Below are positions 16,825 to 24,524 of a stretch of 64,000 nt of DNA, piece by piece (within the stretch, counting starts at the first letter, position 1; each line of letters starts with the position of its first letter). The stretch is from Aquimarina amphilecti. GTDB lineage: Bacteria > Bacteroidota > Bacteroidia > Flavobacteriales > Flavobacteriaceae. The notes under the pieces were generated by a model. The model was given only the letters and a program-made list of their open reading frames with translations, ran no database searches and had not been told where the DNA came from. Both the position numbers and the translations under genes were made by a program. Where the stretch lies: contig NZ_FOAB01000005.1 of the NCBI RefSeq assembly GCF_900109375.1, forward strand, positions 124,001-188,000, read 5' to 3'.

Positions 16825-17142
16825 CTATATTAAAAACGTTGGAGGAGGTTTGTTGTGAACACTTTTAGGTAGTGTAATACTGTATTCTGATGTTTCATAA
16901 CAAAAGATTATTTTTTGTTCTTTAAAAACAACTATAATTTTTTGTTCAGTATCAATAAATACATTTTCCGCACAAGGTGTAAGCTGATTAGTTACATTTA
17001 TGATTTCGCATAACTCACAATCTGTTTGAGTTTGATCATCATCGGAAAAATGAGAAAAGGCATGCACATTAACAACTCTTAGAAAAAGAAAAGCTGTAAT
17101 GAAAAACAGAGAAATTTTATGTTTATAATTGCTAAATCTCAT
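16825..17142 (-). CDS. Small exported Cys-containing protein, unknown
   Basis: The protein (105 aa) has an N-terminal hydrophobic signal (ISLFFITAFLFLRVVNVHA) followed by FSHFSDDD, a CELC pair, further Cys residues and a Pro-rich end (NKPPPTFLI). I do not recognise a family with confidence. It is the most upstream gene of the minus-strand side of the metal island, and the Cys/His/Asp content suggests a metal-related role. The promoter was not found, but the perfect palindrome at 17414-17432 lies about 270 bases upstream. Confidence 0.5.
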   Translation of the reverse strand: MRFSNYKHKISLFFITAFLFLRVVNVHAFSHFSDDDQTQTDCELCEIINVTNQLTPCAENVFIDTEQKIIVVFKEQKIIFCYETSEYSITLPKSVHNKPPPTFLI

Positions 17143-17413
17143 TTGGTAAAGATAATAATTAATAAGTTTCTCTTAATCTACAAGATGTTTAAAAAGAAAT
17201 TATTTTCTCCAAAGCTTAAAGAAACAAGTATTTGTTTAATTAAAAAAAGATTTAATTAAACAATATAGCATCTGTAAAACTCTATAATTCAAGAATAATA
17301 AGTTAAATTAAGTTAAAATTAAGTTAAATATTTTTGATAATTTAAATTCAGTTTTCACGTTTTGTGAAGGTAATTCGGAGTCGTTAATTACTCTTAAACT
17401 TACCATAATCACT

Positions 17414-17432
17414 AATGCAACAAGGTTGCATT
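17414..17432. promoter_or_regulatory. Candidate Zur/Fur-family operator, second copy
   Basis: AATGCAAC-AAG-GTTGCATT is a perfect 8-base inverted repeat with a 3-base spacer. It matches the palindrome at 6978-6996 in all but one arm base and in spacer length. Genes on either side are the small exported protein (minus) and the S8 protease (plus); which of them it controls is unclear. Confidence 0.6.
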
Positions 17433-17526
17433 GTGTTTTAGTTTTGAACGTTTTTTTTTCTTAAACATTAATTGTTAAGAACTTAGCTTGTGGTTTTACC
17501 ACAGTAATTTTTTTCATTTGAATTAA

Positions 17527-17534
17527 TACATTTG
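17527..17534 (+). promoter_or_regulatory. Promoter -7 element of S8 protease gene
   Basis: TACATTTG matches TAnnTTTG and lies 25 bases before the ATG at 17560. A clear TTTG at the expected -33 position was not found, so this call rests on the -7 element and its location. Confidence 0.45.
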
Positions 17535-17559
17535 GGCCCTAACACAAATTTAACTCAAT

Positions 17560-18828
17560 ATGAAAAATTTAAGTAAACTCGCTTTGGGGACACTACTCTC
17601 AGCGTTAGTAATCACGTCTTGTCAAGATGAAAATTTCTCTGATGGAACTGTAGAAACAATTGTAGAACCTACTAGTACTGAAGGAAAAATAATTCCTGGT
17701 CAGTACATCGTAGTATTTAAAGATTCTAAAATTGAACCTGCATCAAAAGTTTTAGAAAAAACCCCTTTTACCAACAGGGAAGAAAAGGCAAAATCGGTCA
17801 GAGACATTTCTGAGGTATCTATTAAAAAAATGAATACTATTTTATCAGAAAATGATTTAGATCAGTCTAAAGTCTTAGGTTATTACACTACTAAGATTTC
17901 TGGAATGGCTATTAAATTGGGAGATAATGAATTTCAAAAGTTATCTAAAGATCCTAACATAGCTGCTATCGAATATGATAGAGTTGTAGAATTGCCAAAA
18001 TTCGATATCGAAGAGGTAATTACAGGAAATGAGTCTCAAAGAATGGCTCAGCAAACTCCTTGTGGTATTACTAGAGCTGGAGGAGCCGCTGATGGTTCTG
18101 GTAGCGATTCTTGGATATGGGTAATTGATACTGGTATTGATTTAGATCATCCAGATCTTAATGTAGTTACAAATACCACATATGCTAAGTCATTTGTAGG
18201 AGGATCTGCTAATGACTGTAATGGTCACGGAACACACGTTGCAGGAACTGCTGGAGCGATAAACAATGGTATCGGTGTAGTAGGAGTTTCTGCAGGAGCG
18301 CCAGTTGTACCAGTAAGAGTTTTTGGATGTAGTGGTGGAACTAGTACTTCTACTATATTATCTGGAATAAATCACGTAGGTACGTATGACTTAGCCGGTG
18401 ATGTAGCTAATCTAAGTTTAGGTGGTTTCTTTGGGTCAGGATGTGCAAATAACTCTTCTTACCGTAGCGCTTTATTAGCGTTAGGAAATGCAGGTACTAG
18501 AGTTGCAATTGCAGCTGGAAACAGTAGCGCTAACTCGGCTAATTATCAGCCAGCTTGTGTTAATGGGACTAACATATACACGGTAGCTTCTATGACTTGT
18601 AGCCAAGGGTTCTCATCTTTCTCAAATTATAATATGAATCCTGTTGATGTAATTGCTACAGGTAGTAGTGTAAGAAGTACATACCTTAATGGTGGTTATG
18701 CTACATTAAGCGGTACTTCAATGGCTTCACCTCACGTAGCAGGGATTATGCATGCAAGAGGAAATGGTCCAAGAACGTCGGGTACGGTAAGTAATCGAGG
18801 AGAAAACTATCCTATAGCTGTAAGATAA
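17560..18828 (+). CDS. S8 family subtilisin-like serine protease, lipoprotein
   Basis: The protein (422 aa) has a lipoprotein signal (LSALVITSC, Cys21), an inhibitor I9 propeptide (IIPGQYIVVFKDS to about residue 148), then a proteinase K-type S8 domain. The catalytic triad is visible: Asp190 in VIDTGIDLDHPD, His223 in GHGTHVAGT and Ser387 in SGTSMASPHVAG. Several Cys pairs in the catalytic domain suggest disulfides, consistent with secretion. The C-terminus is short, with no sorting domain. It should degrade proteins outside the cell after removal of the propeptide. A strong terminator follows. Confidence 0.93.
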   Translation: MKNLSKLALGTLLSALVITSCQDENFSDGTVETIVEPTSTEGKIIPGQYIVVFKDSKIEPASKVLEKTPFTNREEKAKSVRDISEVSIKKMNTILSENDLDQSKVLGYYTTKISGMAIKLGDNEFQKLSKDPNIAAIEYDRVVELPKFDIEEVITGNESQRMAQQTPCGITRAGGAADGSGSDSWIWVIDTGIDLDHPDLNVVTNTTYAKSFVGGSANDCNGHGTHVAGTAGAINNGIGVVGVSAGAPVVPVRVFGCSGGTSTSTILSGINHVGTYDLAGDVANLSLGGFFGSGCANNSSYRSALLALGNAGTRVAIAAGNSSANSANYQPACVNGTNIYTVASMTCSQGFSSFSNYNMNPVDVIATGSSVRSTYLNGGYATLSGTSMASPHVAGIMHARGNGPRTSGTVSNRGENYPIAVR

Positions 18829-18867
18829 AGAATACCATCTTTATTTTAAGTTGGGATGTGTAGTTAC

Positions 18868-18907
18868 GAAACCATTAGCTGGAGAGCTGATGGTTTCATT
18901 TTTTATT
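18868..18907 (+). terminator. Rho-independent terminator of S8 protease gene
   Basis: A 13-base stem (GAAACCATTAGCT with AGCTGATGGTTTC, one G-U pair) encloses the loop GGAG and is followed by ATTTTTTATT. It lies 39 bases past the protease stop and abuts the stop of the convergent Fur-family gene. Confidence 0.85.
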
Positions 18908-19286
18908 TACATTTATTGCAAATACCGATTACTAAGAATTGAGTTTCTTGAATGGTAAAGCCTTCTAAATTAGGGATGTGTAATGTATTAGGTTGACAGG
19001 TCACTTCTTTGCATGTTTGACACTCAAAATGGATGTGATTATGAATTTTATGAGATGTTCCACAAGTATCACAAAGTGCATAATACGCTTTTCCGTTTTT
19101 GCCAGTTATAAAATGGACTTCTCCTTTTTCTGCAAATCGATCTAAAATCCTATAAATTGTTGTCTTGTTTACCTTTATTGGCATTGCACCCATAATATCT
19201 TCAGCAGACATGGTATGTGTGGATTTAGACAGGATTTCTTTCACAAGATTTTGTTTTTCAGTATTCCTTGTTTTTTTTAGATCCAT
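18903..19286 (-). CDS. Fur family transcriptional repressor, Zur-like
   Basis: The protein starts at the ATG at 19286 (127 aa); an upstream GTG extension to 19325 reads like non-coding sequence and would cross the palindrome at 19294-19311. The N-terminal winged helix includes KVNKTTIYRILDRFAEKGEV. The C-terminal metal domain has CDTC (Cys72, Cys75), H-x2-H-x-H-x-H (His79, 82, 84, 86), CQTC (Cys89, Cys92) and CNKC (Cys123, Cys126). Such a ligand set fits a zinc-sensing Fur protein (Zur) better than iron Fur, but the metal is not proven. It is the likely regulator of the surrounding metal genes. Confidence 0.85.
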   Translation of the reverse strand: MDLKKTRNTEKQNLVKEILSKSTHTMSAEDIMGAMPIKVNKTTIYRILDRFAEKGEVHFITGKNGKAYYALCDTCGTSHKIHNHIHFECQTCKEVTCQPNTLHIPNLEGFTIQETQFLVIGICNKCK

Positions 19287-19293
19287 ATTAGAT

Positions 19294-19311
19294 TCAAATA
19301 TTAATATTTGA
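19294..19311. promoter_or_regulatory. Perfect 18-bp palindrome upstream of Fur-family gene
   Basis: TCAAATATTAATATTTGA is an exact inverted repeat lying 7 bases before the ATG at 19286, in the gap shared with the divergent lipoprotein gene. It differs in sequence from the AATGCAAC-type palindromes. It may be an autoregulatory operator, although AT-rich palindromes of this size can arise by chance. Confidence 0.4.
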
Positions 19312-19400
19312 TTAACAAAATTCACTTTTAATTTATGTTAGTCAAATTTGTAAACAGTAATTTTACAACATTAGAAATTTAACTAAACTTAATAAATATT

Positions 19401-19910
19401 ATGAAAACAATCAGCAAATTAGGACTTTTTATAGCGTTACTAGCTTTTGTTTCTTGCAAACAAAACCCTGCAGAAGCTCCTGAGCATAAAGTTATGGTAG
19501 AAAAGCATCAAGAAATGGAAGCTTCTCATGAAACTATGAGCAAAGAACATAATACCATGAAAGATGATCATCAACAGATGGTGGCCGCACATAAAACTAT
19601 TGAAAATGATTCTATTCATTTGATAACTGAAAAGAGTCACATTGCTTTATTAACTAAACATGGTAAACTTATTGAGGATCATAAAGGATTAATAGAGAAA
19701 CATGCCGAATTAGAAACAAAGCACGCTTCGGGTGAGATTACATTGGAGCAAATGAAATCAGAACATGAGTCTATGAAAGCTGAACATGAACATATGGAGA
19801 AAGAGCATAATGGTATAACAGCTGAACATGAGCGTATTACTGATGAAGATAAAAGAATGATGAAAGAAGATCAAGAAAAAGCTGCAGAAGAAGAGTCTGA
19901 TAAAAATTAA
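19401..19910 (+). CDS. His/Met/Glu-rich coiled-coil lipoprotein
   Basis: The protein (169 aa) has a lipoprotein signal (LGLFIALLAFVSC, Cys19) and then an almost entirely helical, highly charged body built from repeats of the form EHxxMxxEH (for example SEHESMKAEHEHMEKEHN). This produces a long coiled coil studded with His and Met, which could bind zinc or copper in the periplasm. No known family was recognised. It is transcribed divergently from the Fur-family gene, sharing a 114-base gap, and ends in a strong terminator, so it may be a target of that repressor. Confidence 0.75.
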   Translation: MKTISKLGLFIALLAFVSCKQNPAEAPEHKVMVEKHQEMEASHETMSKEHNTMKDDHQQMVAAHKTIENDSIHLITEKSHIALLTKHGKLIEDHKGLIEKHAELETKHASGEITLEQMKSEHESMKAEHEHMEKEHNGITAEHERITDEDKRMMKEDQEKAAEEESDKN

Positions 19911-19929
19911 ATGACAGATTAAGTCTGTA

Positions 19930-19969
19930 AAAGCCAAATTGTATGACATATTTCAATTTGGCTTTTTTT
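19930..19969 (+). terminator. Rho-independent terminator of His-rich lipoprotein gene
   Basis: AAAGCCAAATTG and its complement CAATTTGGCTTT form a 12-base stem with a 12-base loop, followed by a run of Ts, 19 bases past the stop. Confidence 0.85.
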
Positions 19970-20094
19970 ATGTCTTTTAGTCTTTAGGAAAGGTATAAAA
20001 ATATTTTTCGCAATGCTTAGTGTATTTCTTTCGATCTTTCAATTAGTTTATAATCAAAGTTTTGCGGGAAGGCGTTGGTGTTTTAATAAAACAA

Positions 20095-20120
20095 AAAACC
20101 CGAACATATGTTCGGGTTTT
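20095..20120 (-). terminator. Terminator of tRNA-Phe
   Basis: A perfect 26-base palindrome (AAAACCCGAACAT and complement) lies five bases past the tRNA 3' end. On the minus strand it is followed by TTGTTTT, as expected for a tRNA terminator. Confidence 0.75.
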
Positions 20121-20125
20121 CAAGG

Positions 20126-20198
20126 TGGTGCCTCCAGGAATCGAACCAGGGACACAAGGATTTTCAGTCCTTTGCTCTACCAACTGAGCTAAGGCACC
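20126..20198 (-). tRNA. tRNA-Phe (GAA)
   Basis: The minus strand folds as a tRNA: acceptor GGTGCCT pairs with AGGCACC, the D arm reads AGCTCAGTTGGTAGAGC, the anticodon loop is CTGAAAA within AAGGA/TCCTT (anticodon GAA), and the T arm holds GGTTCGATTCC. The length is 73 bases with discriminator A; a full CCA end is not encoded. It is transcribed alone from a clear promoter at 20215-20246. Confidence 0.95.
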
Positions 20199-20214
20199 TT
20201 GCTGTAAGCGGATG

Positions 20215-20246
20215 CAAATATAGAACGCTTTTTTTAATACTCAAAA
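20215..20246 (-). promoter_or_regulatory. Promoter of tRNA-Phe
   Basis: On the minus strand TTTTG (20242-20246), a 19-nt spacer and TATATTTG (20215-20222) match the Bacteroidetes -33/-7 consensus. It lies 16 bases upstream of the mature tRNA 5' end. Confidence 0.75.
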
Positions 20247-20394
20247 GAAAAAATTAAAAAAATCGTTTTGTATTTTTGCAAACTTATAGATAAGAGCTTG
20301 TAATATCCTGTAATCTAGAAGTTGTGATTAACTGAAACGAGATTATAATTTTTAAAAAAAGAGGATTGACTACCTGTAAAATAAAAATAAATAA

Positions 20395-21126
20395 ATGAAT
20401 CTTATTATTGATGTAGGTAATACTTCTATAAAAATAGGTGTTTTCGAAGAAGGTTTAATTGTTTATAAAGAAACATTAAAGTCGGATAGCTTTTTTATGG
20501 TAATTCAAAAAATCCATCAAGACTACCCTTTAATTAGTAACGCAATAATTTCTTCTGTTGCTACTATTAATAAAAAGGATATGCTGCTGATTAAAGATCT
20601 TTTTGATATAATGGTTTTGGATCATACTTTACAGATGCCTTTTAAAAATTTATATGCTACACCTACTACTCTTGGTGTTGATAGATTAGGTTTAGTTGCA
20701 GGTGCAGTTGGTCAATTTCCGAAAAAAAACGTTTTGATTATCGATGCAGGAACTTGTATAACCTATGATTTTAAAAATAAACATGAAGAATATCTAGGGG
20801 GAGCAATTGCACCTGGATTAAGTTTAAGATATGCGAGTTTACATAATTACACATCAAAATTACCGTTATTAGAGCTAGAATCACCAAAAAATTACATTGG
20901 GGATACAACAAATCAAGCGATACATTCCGGAATTGTGAATGGTGTTTCGTATGAAATTGAGGGTGCAATTGCAGAATATTGCAACACTTACCCCGATTTA
21001 ACAGTTATTTTAACCGGAGGAGATGCACATTTTTTGTCTAAAAGATTAAAAAATAGCATATTTGCCACCTCTAATTTTTTATTGGAGGGACTAAATCACA
21101 TTTTAGCTTTTAATAACAGTCAATGA
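20395..21126 (+). CDS. coaX: Type III pantothenate kinase
   Basis: The enzyme phosphorylates pantothenate in the first step of coenzyme A synthesis. The protein (243 aa, usual length) has the ASKHA-fold motifs of CoaX: DVGNTSIKIG at residues 5-14, GVDRLGLVAGA, IDAGTCITYD, and LGGAIAPGLSLR. It overlaps the outer-membrane protein gene by four bases (ATGA), so it begins a long same-strand operon that continues to the CBS/CorC gene. A TATTTTTG sequence at 20271-20278 may be the -7 element of its promoter. Confidence 0.95.
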   Translation: MNLIIDVGNTSIKIGVFEEGLIVYKETLKSDSFFMVIQKIHQDYPLISNAIISSVATINKKDMLLIKDLFDIMVLDHTLQMPFKNLYATPTTLGVDRLGLVAGAVGQFPKKNVLIIDAGTCITYDFKNKHEEYLGGAIAPGLSLRYASLHNYTSKLPLLELESPKNYIGDTTNQAIHSGIVNGVSYEIEGAIAEYCNTYPDLTVILTGGDAHFLSKRLKNSIFATSNFLLEGLNHILAFNNSQ

Positions 21127-22370
21127 TAAAGAAGATTTTAGTAGTCATTCTGGTAATAGTTACCAGCGTATCTTATGCTCAGGAAGGAACTTCTTCTCCT
21201 TATTCTTTTTATGGAATAGGATTACAGAAGTTTAAGGGAACAGTAGAAAATAGATCGATGGGGGGATTGGGTATACTTACGGATAGTATTCACTTAAATC
21301 TTCAGAATCCAGCATCGTATGGAGAATTGAAATTAACAACATATACATTAGGAGCCAATTATAATGGATTGAATCTTGATAATGCTGCGGGGGATGATTC
21401 GTATAAAGATAATGCATCTTTAGATTATCTCGCTATAGGTATTCCTGCAGGTAAATTTGGTTTTGGTTTTGGAGTACTTCCAATAAGTTCTGTTGGATAT
21501 CAAACGAATTCATTTAATGCTGATGGCTCTGAAAATCAGTTCCTTGGAACTGGAGGGCTTAATAAAGTGTTTGTTGCTGCCGGATTTAAAGTTAACGAGA
21601 ATTTAAGCGTTGGTCTAGATATTAATTATAACTTTGGGAATATTGAGAATAAGGCAATTCTTAAACGTTCAGAGTTAGAATTTGATACAAGAGAAATAAA
21701 TAATTCTGATTTGTCAGGAGTTAGTTTATCTTTTGGCGTTGCATATAAAAAAATGTTAACAGAAAAATTAGAGTTAACTACATCACTCGTGTCCACTCCT
21801 TCTTTTAAATTGAAATCTGAAAATAGTTTGGAATTAGCAACAGTTCAGGTTTTGACTAATGGAGCAGAATTAGTTGTGGAGCGACAAGATATTACGGTAG
21901 AGGATAGAGATTTAGACCTTCCTGCCGAAGTAAAAGTTGGTGCAGGAATTGGAGAGCCTAAGAAATGGTTTGTAGGAGCTGAGTATACATATCTTGATGC
22001 TAGTAAATTCGATAATAGATCATTTACATCTGATAATGTTGTATATGAGAATGCTTCAAAAATAAAATTAGGAGGATATTATATACCTAAGTATAATTCG
22101 CTAACAAGTTACTTGAATAGAATTGTTTATAGAACAGGATTGAGGTATGAGGAGACTGGTTTAAGTATCAATGGAGAGGCGATTAACGAGTTTGGCATAT
22201 CTTTTGGAGTAGGGTTACCAGTTGGCAACCTATTCTCTAATGCTAATGTCGGTTTTGAGTTCGGAACAAGAGGAACTACCAACGCAGGATTAGTGAGAGA
22301 AGAATTTTTTAATTTATCATTGAGTTTATCCTTGAATGATAGATGGTTTAGAAAAGTGAAATTTAATTAA
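21123..22370 (+). CDS. Outer-membrane beta-barrel protein
   Basis: The protein (415 aa) has a signal peptide (ILVVILVIVTSVSYAQ) and then GTSSPYSFYGIGLQKFKG and alternating amphipathic strands with Gly-rich turns (SMGGLGIL, GFGFGVLPIS), as in FadL/OmpP1-like barrels. The last strand ends in a Phe near the C-terminus (RKVKFN). No ligand can be assigned. It is co-translated with coaX by a four-base overlap and followed 16 bases later by the TPR protein. Confidence 0.75.
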   Translation: MIKKILVVILVIVTSVSYAQEGTSSPYSFYGIGLQKFKGTVENRSMGGLGILTDSIHLNLQNPASYGELKLTTYTLGANYNGLNLDNAAGDDSYKDNASLDYLAIGIPAGKFGFGFGVLPISSVGYQTNSFNADGSENQFLGTGGLNKVFVAAGFKVNENLSVGLDINYNFGNIENKAILKRSELEFDTREINNSDLSGVSLSFGVAYKKMLTEKLELTTSLVSTPSFKLKSENSLELATVQVLTNGAELVVERQDITVEDRDLDLPAEVKVGAGIGEPKKWFVGAEYTYLDASKFDNRSFTSDNVVYENASKIKLGGYYIPKYNSLTSYLNRIVYRTGLRYEETGLSINGEAINEFGISFGVGLPVGNLFSNANVGFEFGTRGTTNAGLVREEFFNLSLSLSLNDRWFRKVKFN

Positions 22371-22386
22371 CTACAATTATACAGCT

Positions 22387-23760
22387 ATGAATACTAAAGT
22401 GTTATATACAATAGCAGCAGGATTAGTTTTAAGCGCTACAGGAGTTAGTGCCCAAGCTACTGACTGTGCGACTACGGCTTCTATTGCCTATGAGCACGCT
22501 AAAGTAAAAAATTATGAGGCCGCAGAAGCGCCTTTGTGGAAAGTAAGAAAAGAATGTCCTTCATATAGTGTTGCAACATATCAATTCGGTCAGAAATTAT
22601 TAGAGTCTAAATTGAAAAAAGCAGGCACTGATGCAGAAAAGACCCAATTTGCAAACGAACTGATTACTTTGTTAAAAGAAAGATATCAGTATTTTCCTGC
22701 AAAAACACAATTAGGAGATATGCATTCTGATATAGGTCAGCTTATGTATGCTAACAAAATTGGTACTACAGATTCTCAGTTTGCAGAATTTCATAAGGCT
22801 TATACAGAGGATAAAACTAATTTTAAAGGAGCTAAAAAATTATATACATATTTTTATTTACTTGTAGAATTACAGGATGCAGGTAAAAAGGACCTTCAAG
22901 ATGTTTTTGATTTATATGATGATATTACTGAGAAAATAGAAGAAGAAGAAAGTAAAAAAGCAAAGACTATTAGTTCGCTTACAGAAAAAGAAGAATCTGG
23001 AGCAACATTAAGTTCTAAAGAAAAAAGAAGTCTTAAAAATGCTGGAATTAATTTAAGAGCTTACAGTAAAGTAAAAGCAGGAATTAATCAAAAAATAGGT
23101 GAAAGAGCAGATTGTAAAAACTTAATACCTCTGTATACTGGTCAATTCGAAAGTAAGAAGACCGATGTTAATTGGTTAAAAGGAGCTGCAGGTAGAATGT
23201 CTGCGAAAGAATGTACTGATGATCCATTGTTTTTTAAATTAGTAGAAGCTCTTCATAAAGCTGATCCTTCAGCGAAGTCAGCGAAGTACTTAGGTATATT
23301 AGCACTTAAGGATAAGAAAACATCTAAGGCGTTAGAGTATTTTAATCAATCTGCGCAATTAGAAACGAAAGCAAGTGATAAGGCTAATGTATACTACAGA
23401 ATTGCTGAGGTATATAGAAAAAGAGGAAGTTATGCTAAGGCAAGATCTAATTATAAGAAAGTATTAGCAAATAAGCCTTCATTTGGTCAGGCATATCTTA
23501 AGATTGCTGCAATGGTTGCTAAAAGTGCTAATAGCTGTGGTAATGATGTATTTAGTAAGAGAGCTGTATATTGGTTAGCTGAGAGATACGCTAGAAAAGC
23601 TGGTAAAGTAGATCCAAGTTTAAAGAAAACTGCGGCAGGAACAGCGGCAAACTATAAAGCCAAAGCTCCATCTAAGACGGATATCTTTAATAATCCTGAA
23701 ATTAAATCAGTAAAAATAGGATGTTGGATTGGAGAAACGGTTAAAGTGCCGAAGCTATAA
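22387..23760 (+). CDS. Exported TPR-repeat protein
   Basis: The protein (457 aa) has a signal peptide (TIAAGLVLSATGVSAQ) and tetratricopeptide-like helical repeats, clearest near residues 300-370 (ALEYFNQSAQL..., ANVYYRIAEVYRKRGSYAKARSNYKKVLA). A charged segment near 170-215 is probably coiled. Such repeats mediate protein binding; the place in an operon with a barrel protein and LptC suggests a role in outer-membrane assembly. It shares one base with the start of the LptC-like gene. Confidence 0.8.
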   Translation: MNTKVLYTIAAGLVLSATGVSAQATDCATTASIAYEHAKVKNYEAAEAPLWKVRKECPSYSVATYQFGQKLLESKLKKAGTDAEKTQFANELITLLKERYQYFPAKTQLGDMHSDIGQLMYANKIGTTDSQFAEFHKAYTEDKTNFKGAKKLYTYFYLLVELQDAGKKDLQDVFDLYDDITEKIEEEESKKAKTISSLTEKEESGATLSSKEKRSLKNAGINLRAYSKVKAGINQKIGERADCKNLIPLYTGQFESKKTDVNWLKGAAGRMSAKECTDDPLFFKLVEALHKADPSAKSAKYLGILALKDKKTSKALEYFNQSAQLETKASDKANVYYRIAEVYRKRGSYAKARSNYKKVLANKPSFGQAYLKIAAMVAKSANSCGNDVFSKRAVYWLAERYARKAGKVDPSLKKTAAGTAANYKAKAPSKTDIFNNPEIKSVKIGCWIGETVKVPKL

Positions 23761-24317
23761 TGCAAAAAAAGAATTTATATATGTTATTAAACTTTGTCAC
23801 AGCATTTGCTGTGACATTGTTTTTTTCGTGTCAATCAAACACATCTAAAACTAATAACTACAATATTGGAGAAGATGCTCCTATTGCAGAAGCATTTGAG
23901 GTGAATTTAAAGTATACTGATTCTGGTAGGCTTACGGCGATTCTTAAAACTGCTAAGGTAAAAGACTATACAAATAGAAGTTTTGGGTTTCAAGAATTTC
24001 CAGAAGGTATTGTGTTGGATATTATTGACAAAGATGGTAAGGTAAGCGTAGTGAGATCAGATTATGCAATATTTTATAAAGAGACAGGGCTTATTGATAT
24101 GAGAGGGAATGTTGATATAAAGACTGCAGATAGTACTCATCTTATGGCACGTCAGCTATATTGGGATCAAAGTATCAATTGGATATTCACTGATCAACCT
24201 TATAAAAGTATACTTCCTGATGGCACAGTTAACGAAGCCGATGGTTTTGATGCTAATCAAGATTTTACTATATTGAATTCTCGCATCAATGAAGGAATAA
24301 TGTTCATCGAAGAATAA
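23760..24317 (+). CDS. lptC: LptC-like lipopolysaccharide export protein
   Basis: The protein (185 aa) has a lipoprotein-like N-terminus (VTLFFSC, Cys24) and a beta-jellyroll domain typical of LptC/OstA (DSGRLTAILKTAKVKDY, VRSDYAIFYKETGLIDMRGNVDIK, TADSTHLMARQLYWDQ). LptC bridges the LptBFG transporter to the periplasmic LptA bridge that carries LPS to the outer membrane. Bacteroidetes versions are short lipoproteins like this. The ATG at 23760 overlaps the stop of the TPR gene by one base. Confidence 0.8.
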   Translation: MQKKNLYMLLNFVTAFAVTLFFSCQSNTSKTNNYNIGEDAPIAEAFEVNLKYTDSGRLTAILKTAKVKDYTNRSFGFQEFPEGIVLDIIDKDGKVSVVRSDYAIFYKETGLIDMRGNVDIKTADSTHLMARQLYWDQSINWIFTDQPYKSILPDGTVNEADGFDANQDFTILNSRINEGIMFIEE

Positions 24318-24323
24318 AATTAT

Positions 24324-24524
24324 ATGATGAAAATTTTTAGATTTTTTGAGTTTGCTTACCTAGCTATAATGTGTTTTTTCTTATATGAGGCATATGAGGA
24401 ATGGGGAAAAGAAGATAGTCGAAGTATTTTGTATCTATGTTTTGCGGGGGTAGCAGTTTTTATGTTTTTCTTCAAAAGAAATTTTCGGAAAAGATTTGAT
24501 GCTAATAACAAGGACAATAATTAA
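24324..24524 (+). CDS. Small two-helix membrane protein
   Basis: The protein (66 aa) has two hydrophobic segments (about residues 8-22 and 37-52) joined by a charged turn, and a basic C-terminus (KRNFRKRFDANNK). It is conserved in position between lptC and the CBS/CorC gene in related operons as far as I recall, but has no assigned function. It starts six bases after lptC and its stop overlaps the next ATG by one base, supporting it as real. Confidence 0.7.
   Translation: MMKIFRFFEFAYLAIMCFFLYEAYEEWGKEDSRSILYLCFAGVAVFMFFFKRNFRKRFDANNKDNN

Larger units (their letters stand above)
17143..17559. other. Intergenic region between divergent genes
   Basis: This 417-base AT-rich gap separates the small exported protein gene (minus) from the S8 protease gene (plus). 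It contains the perfect 8-3-8 palindrome at 17414-17432 and a TAnnTTTG -7 element at 17527-17534. A second TAnnTTTG-like sequence (TAGTTTTG, 17439-17446) lies just after the palindrome but lacks a good -33 element. No open frame with coding character and no RNA gene were recognised. Confidence 0.6.

Noticed and set aside
19401..19910. Tandem repeats that might be a CRISPR-like array
   Set aside because: The repetition is at the protein level (EHxxM heptads in a good coding frame with a lipoprotein signal), with no equal-length spacers or identical DNA repeats.
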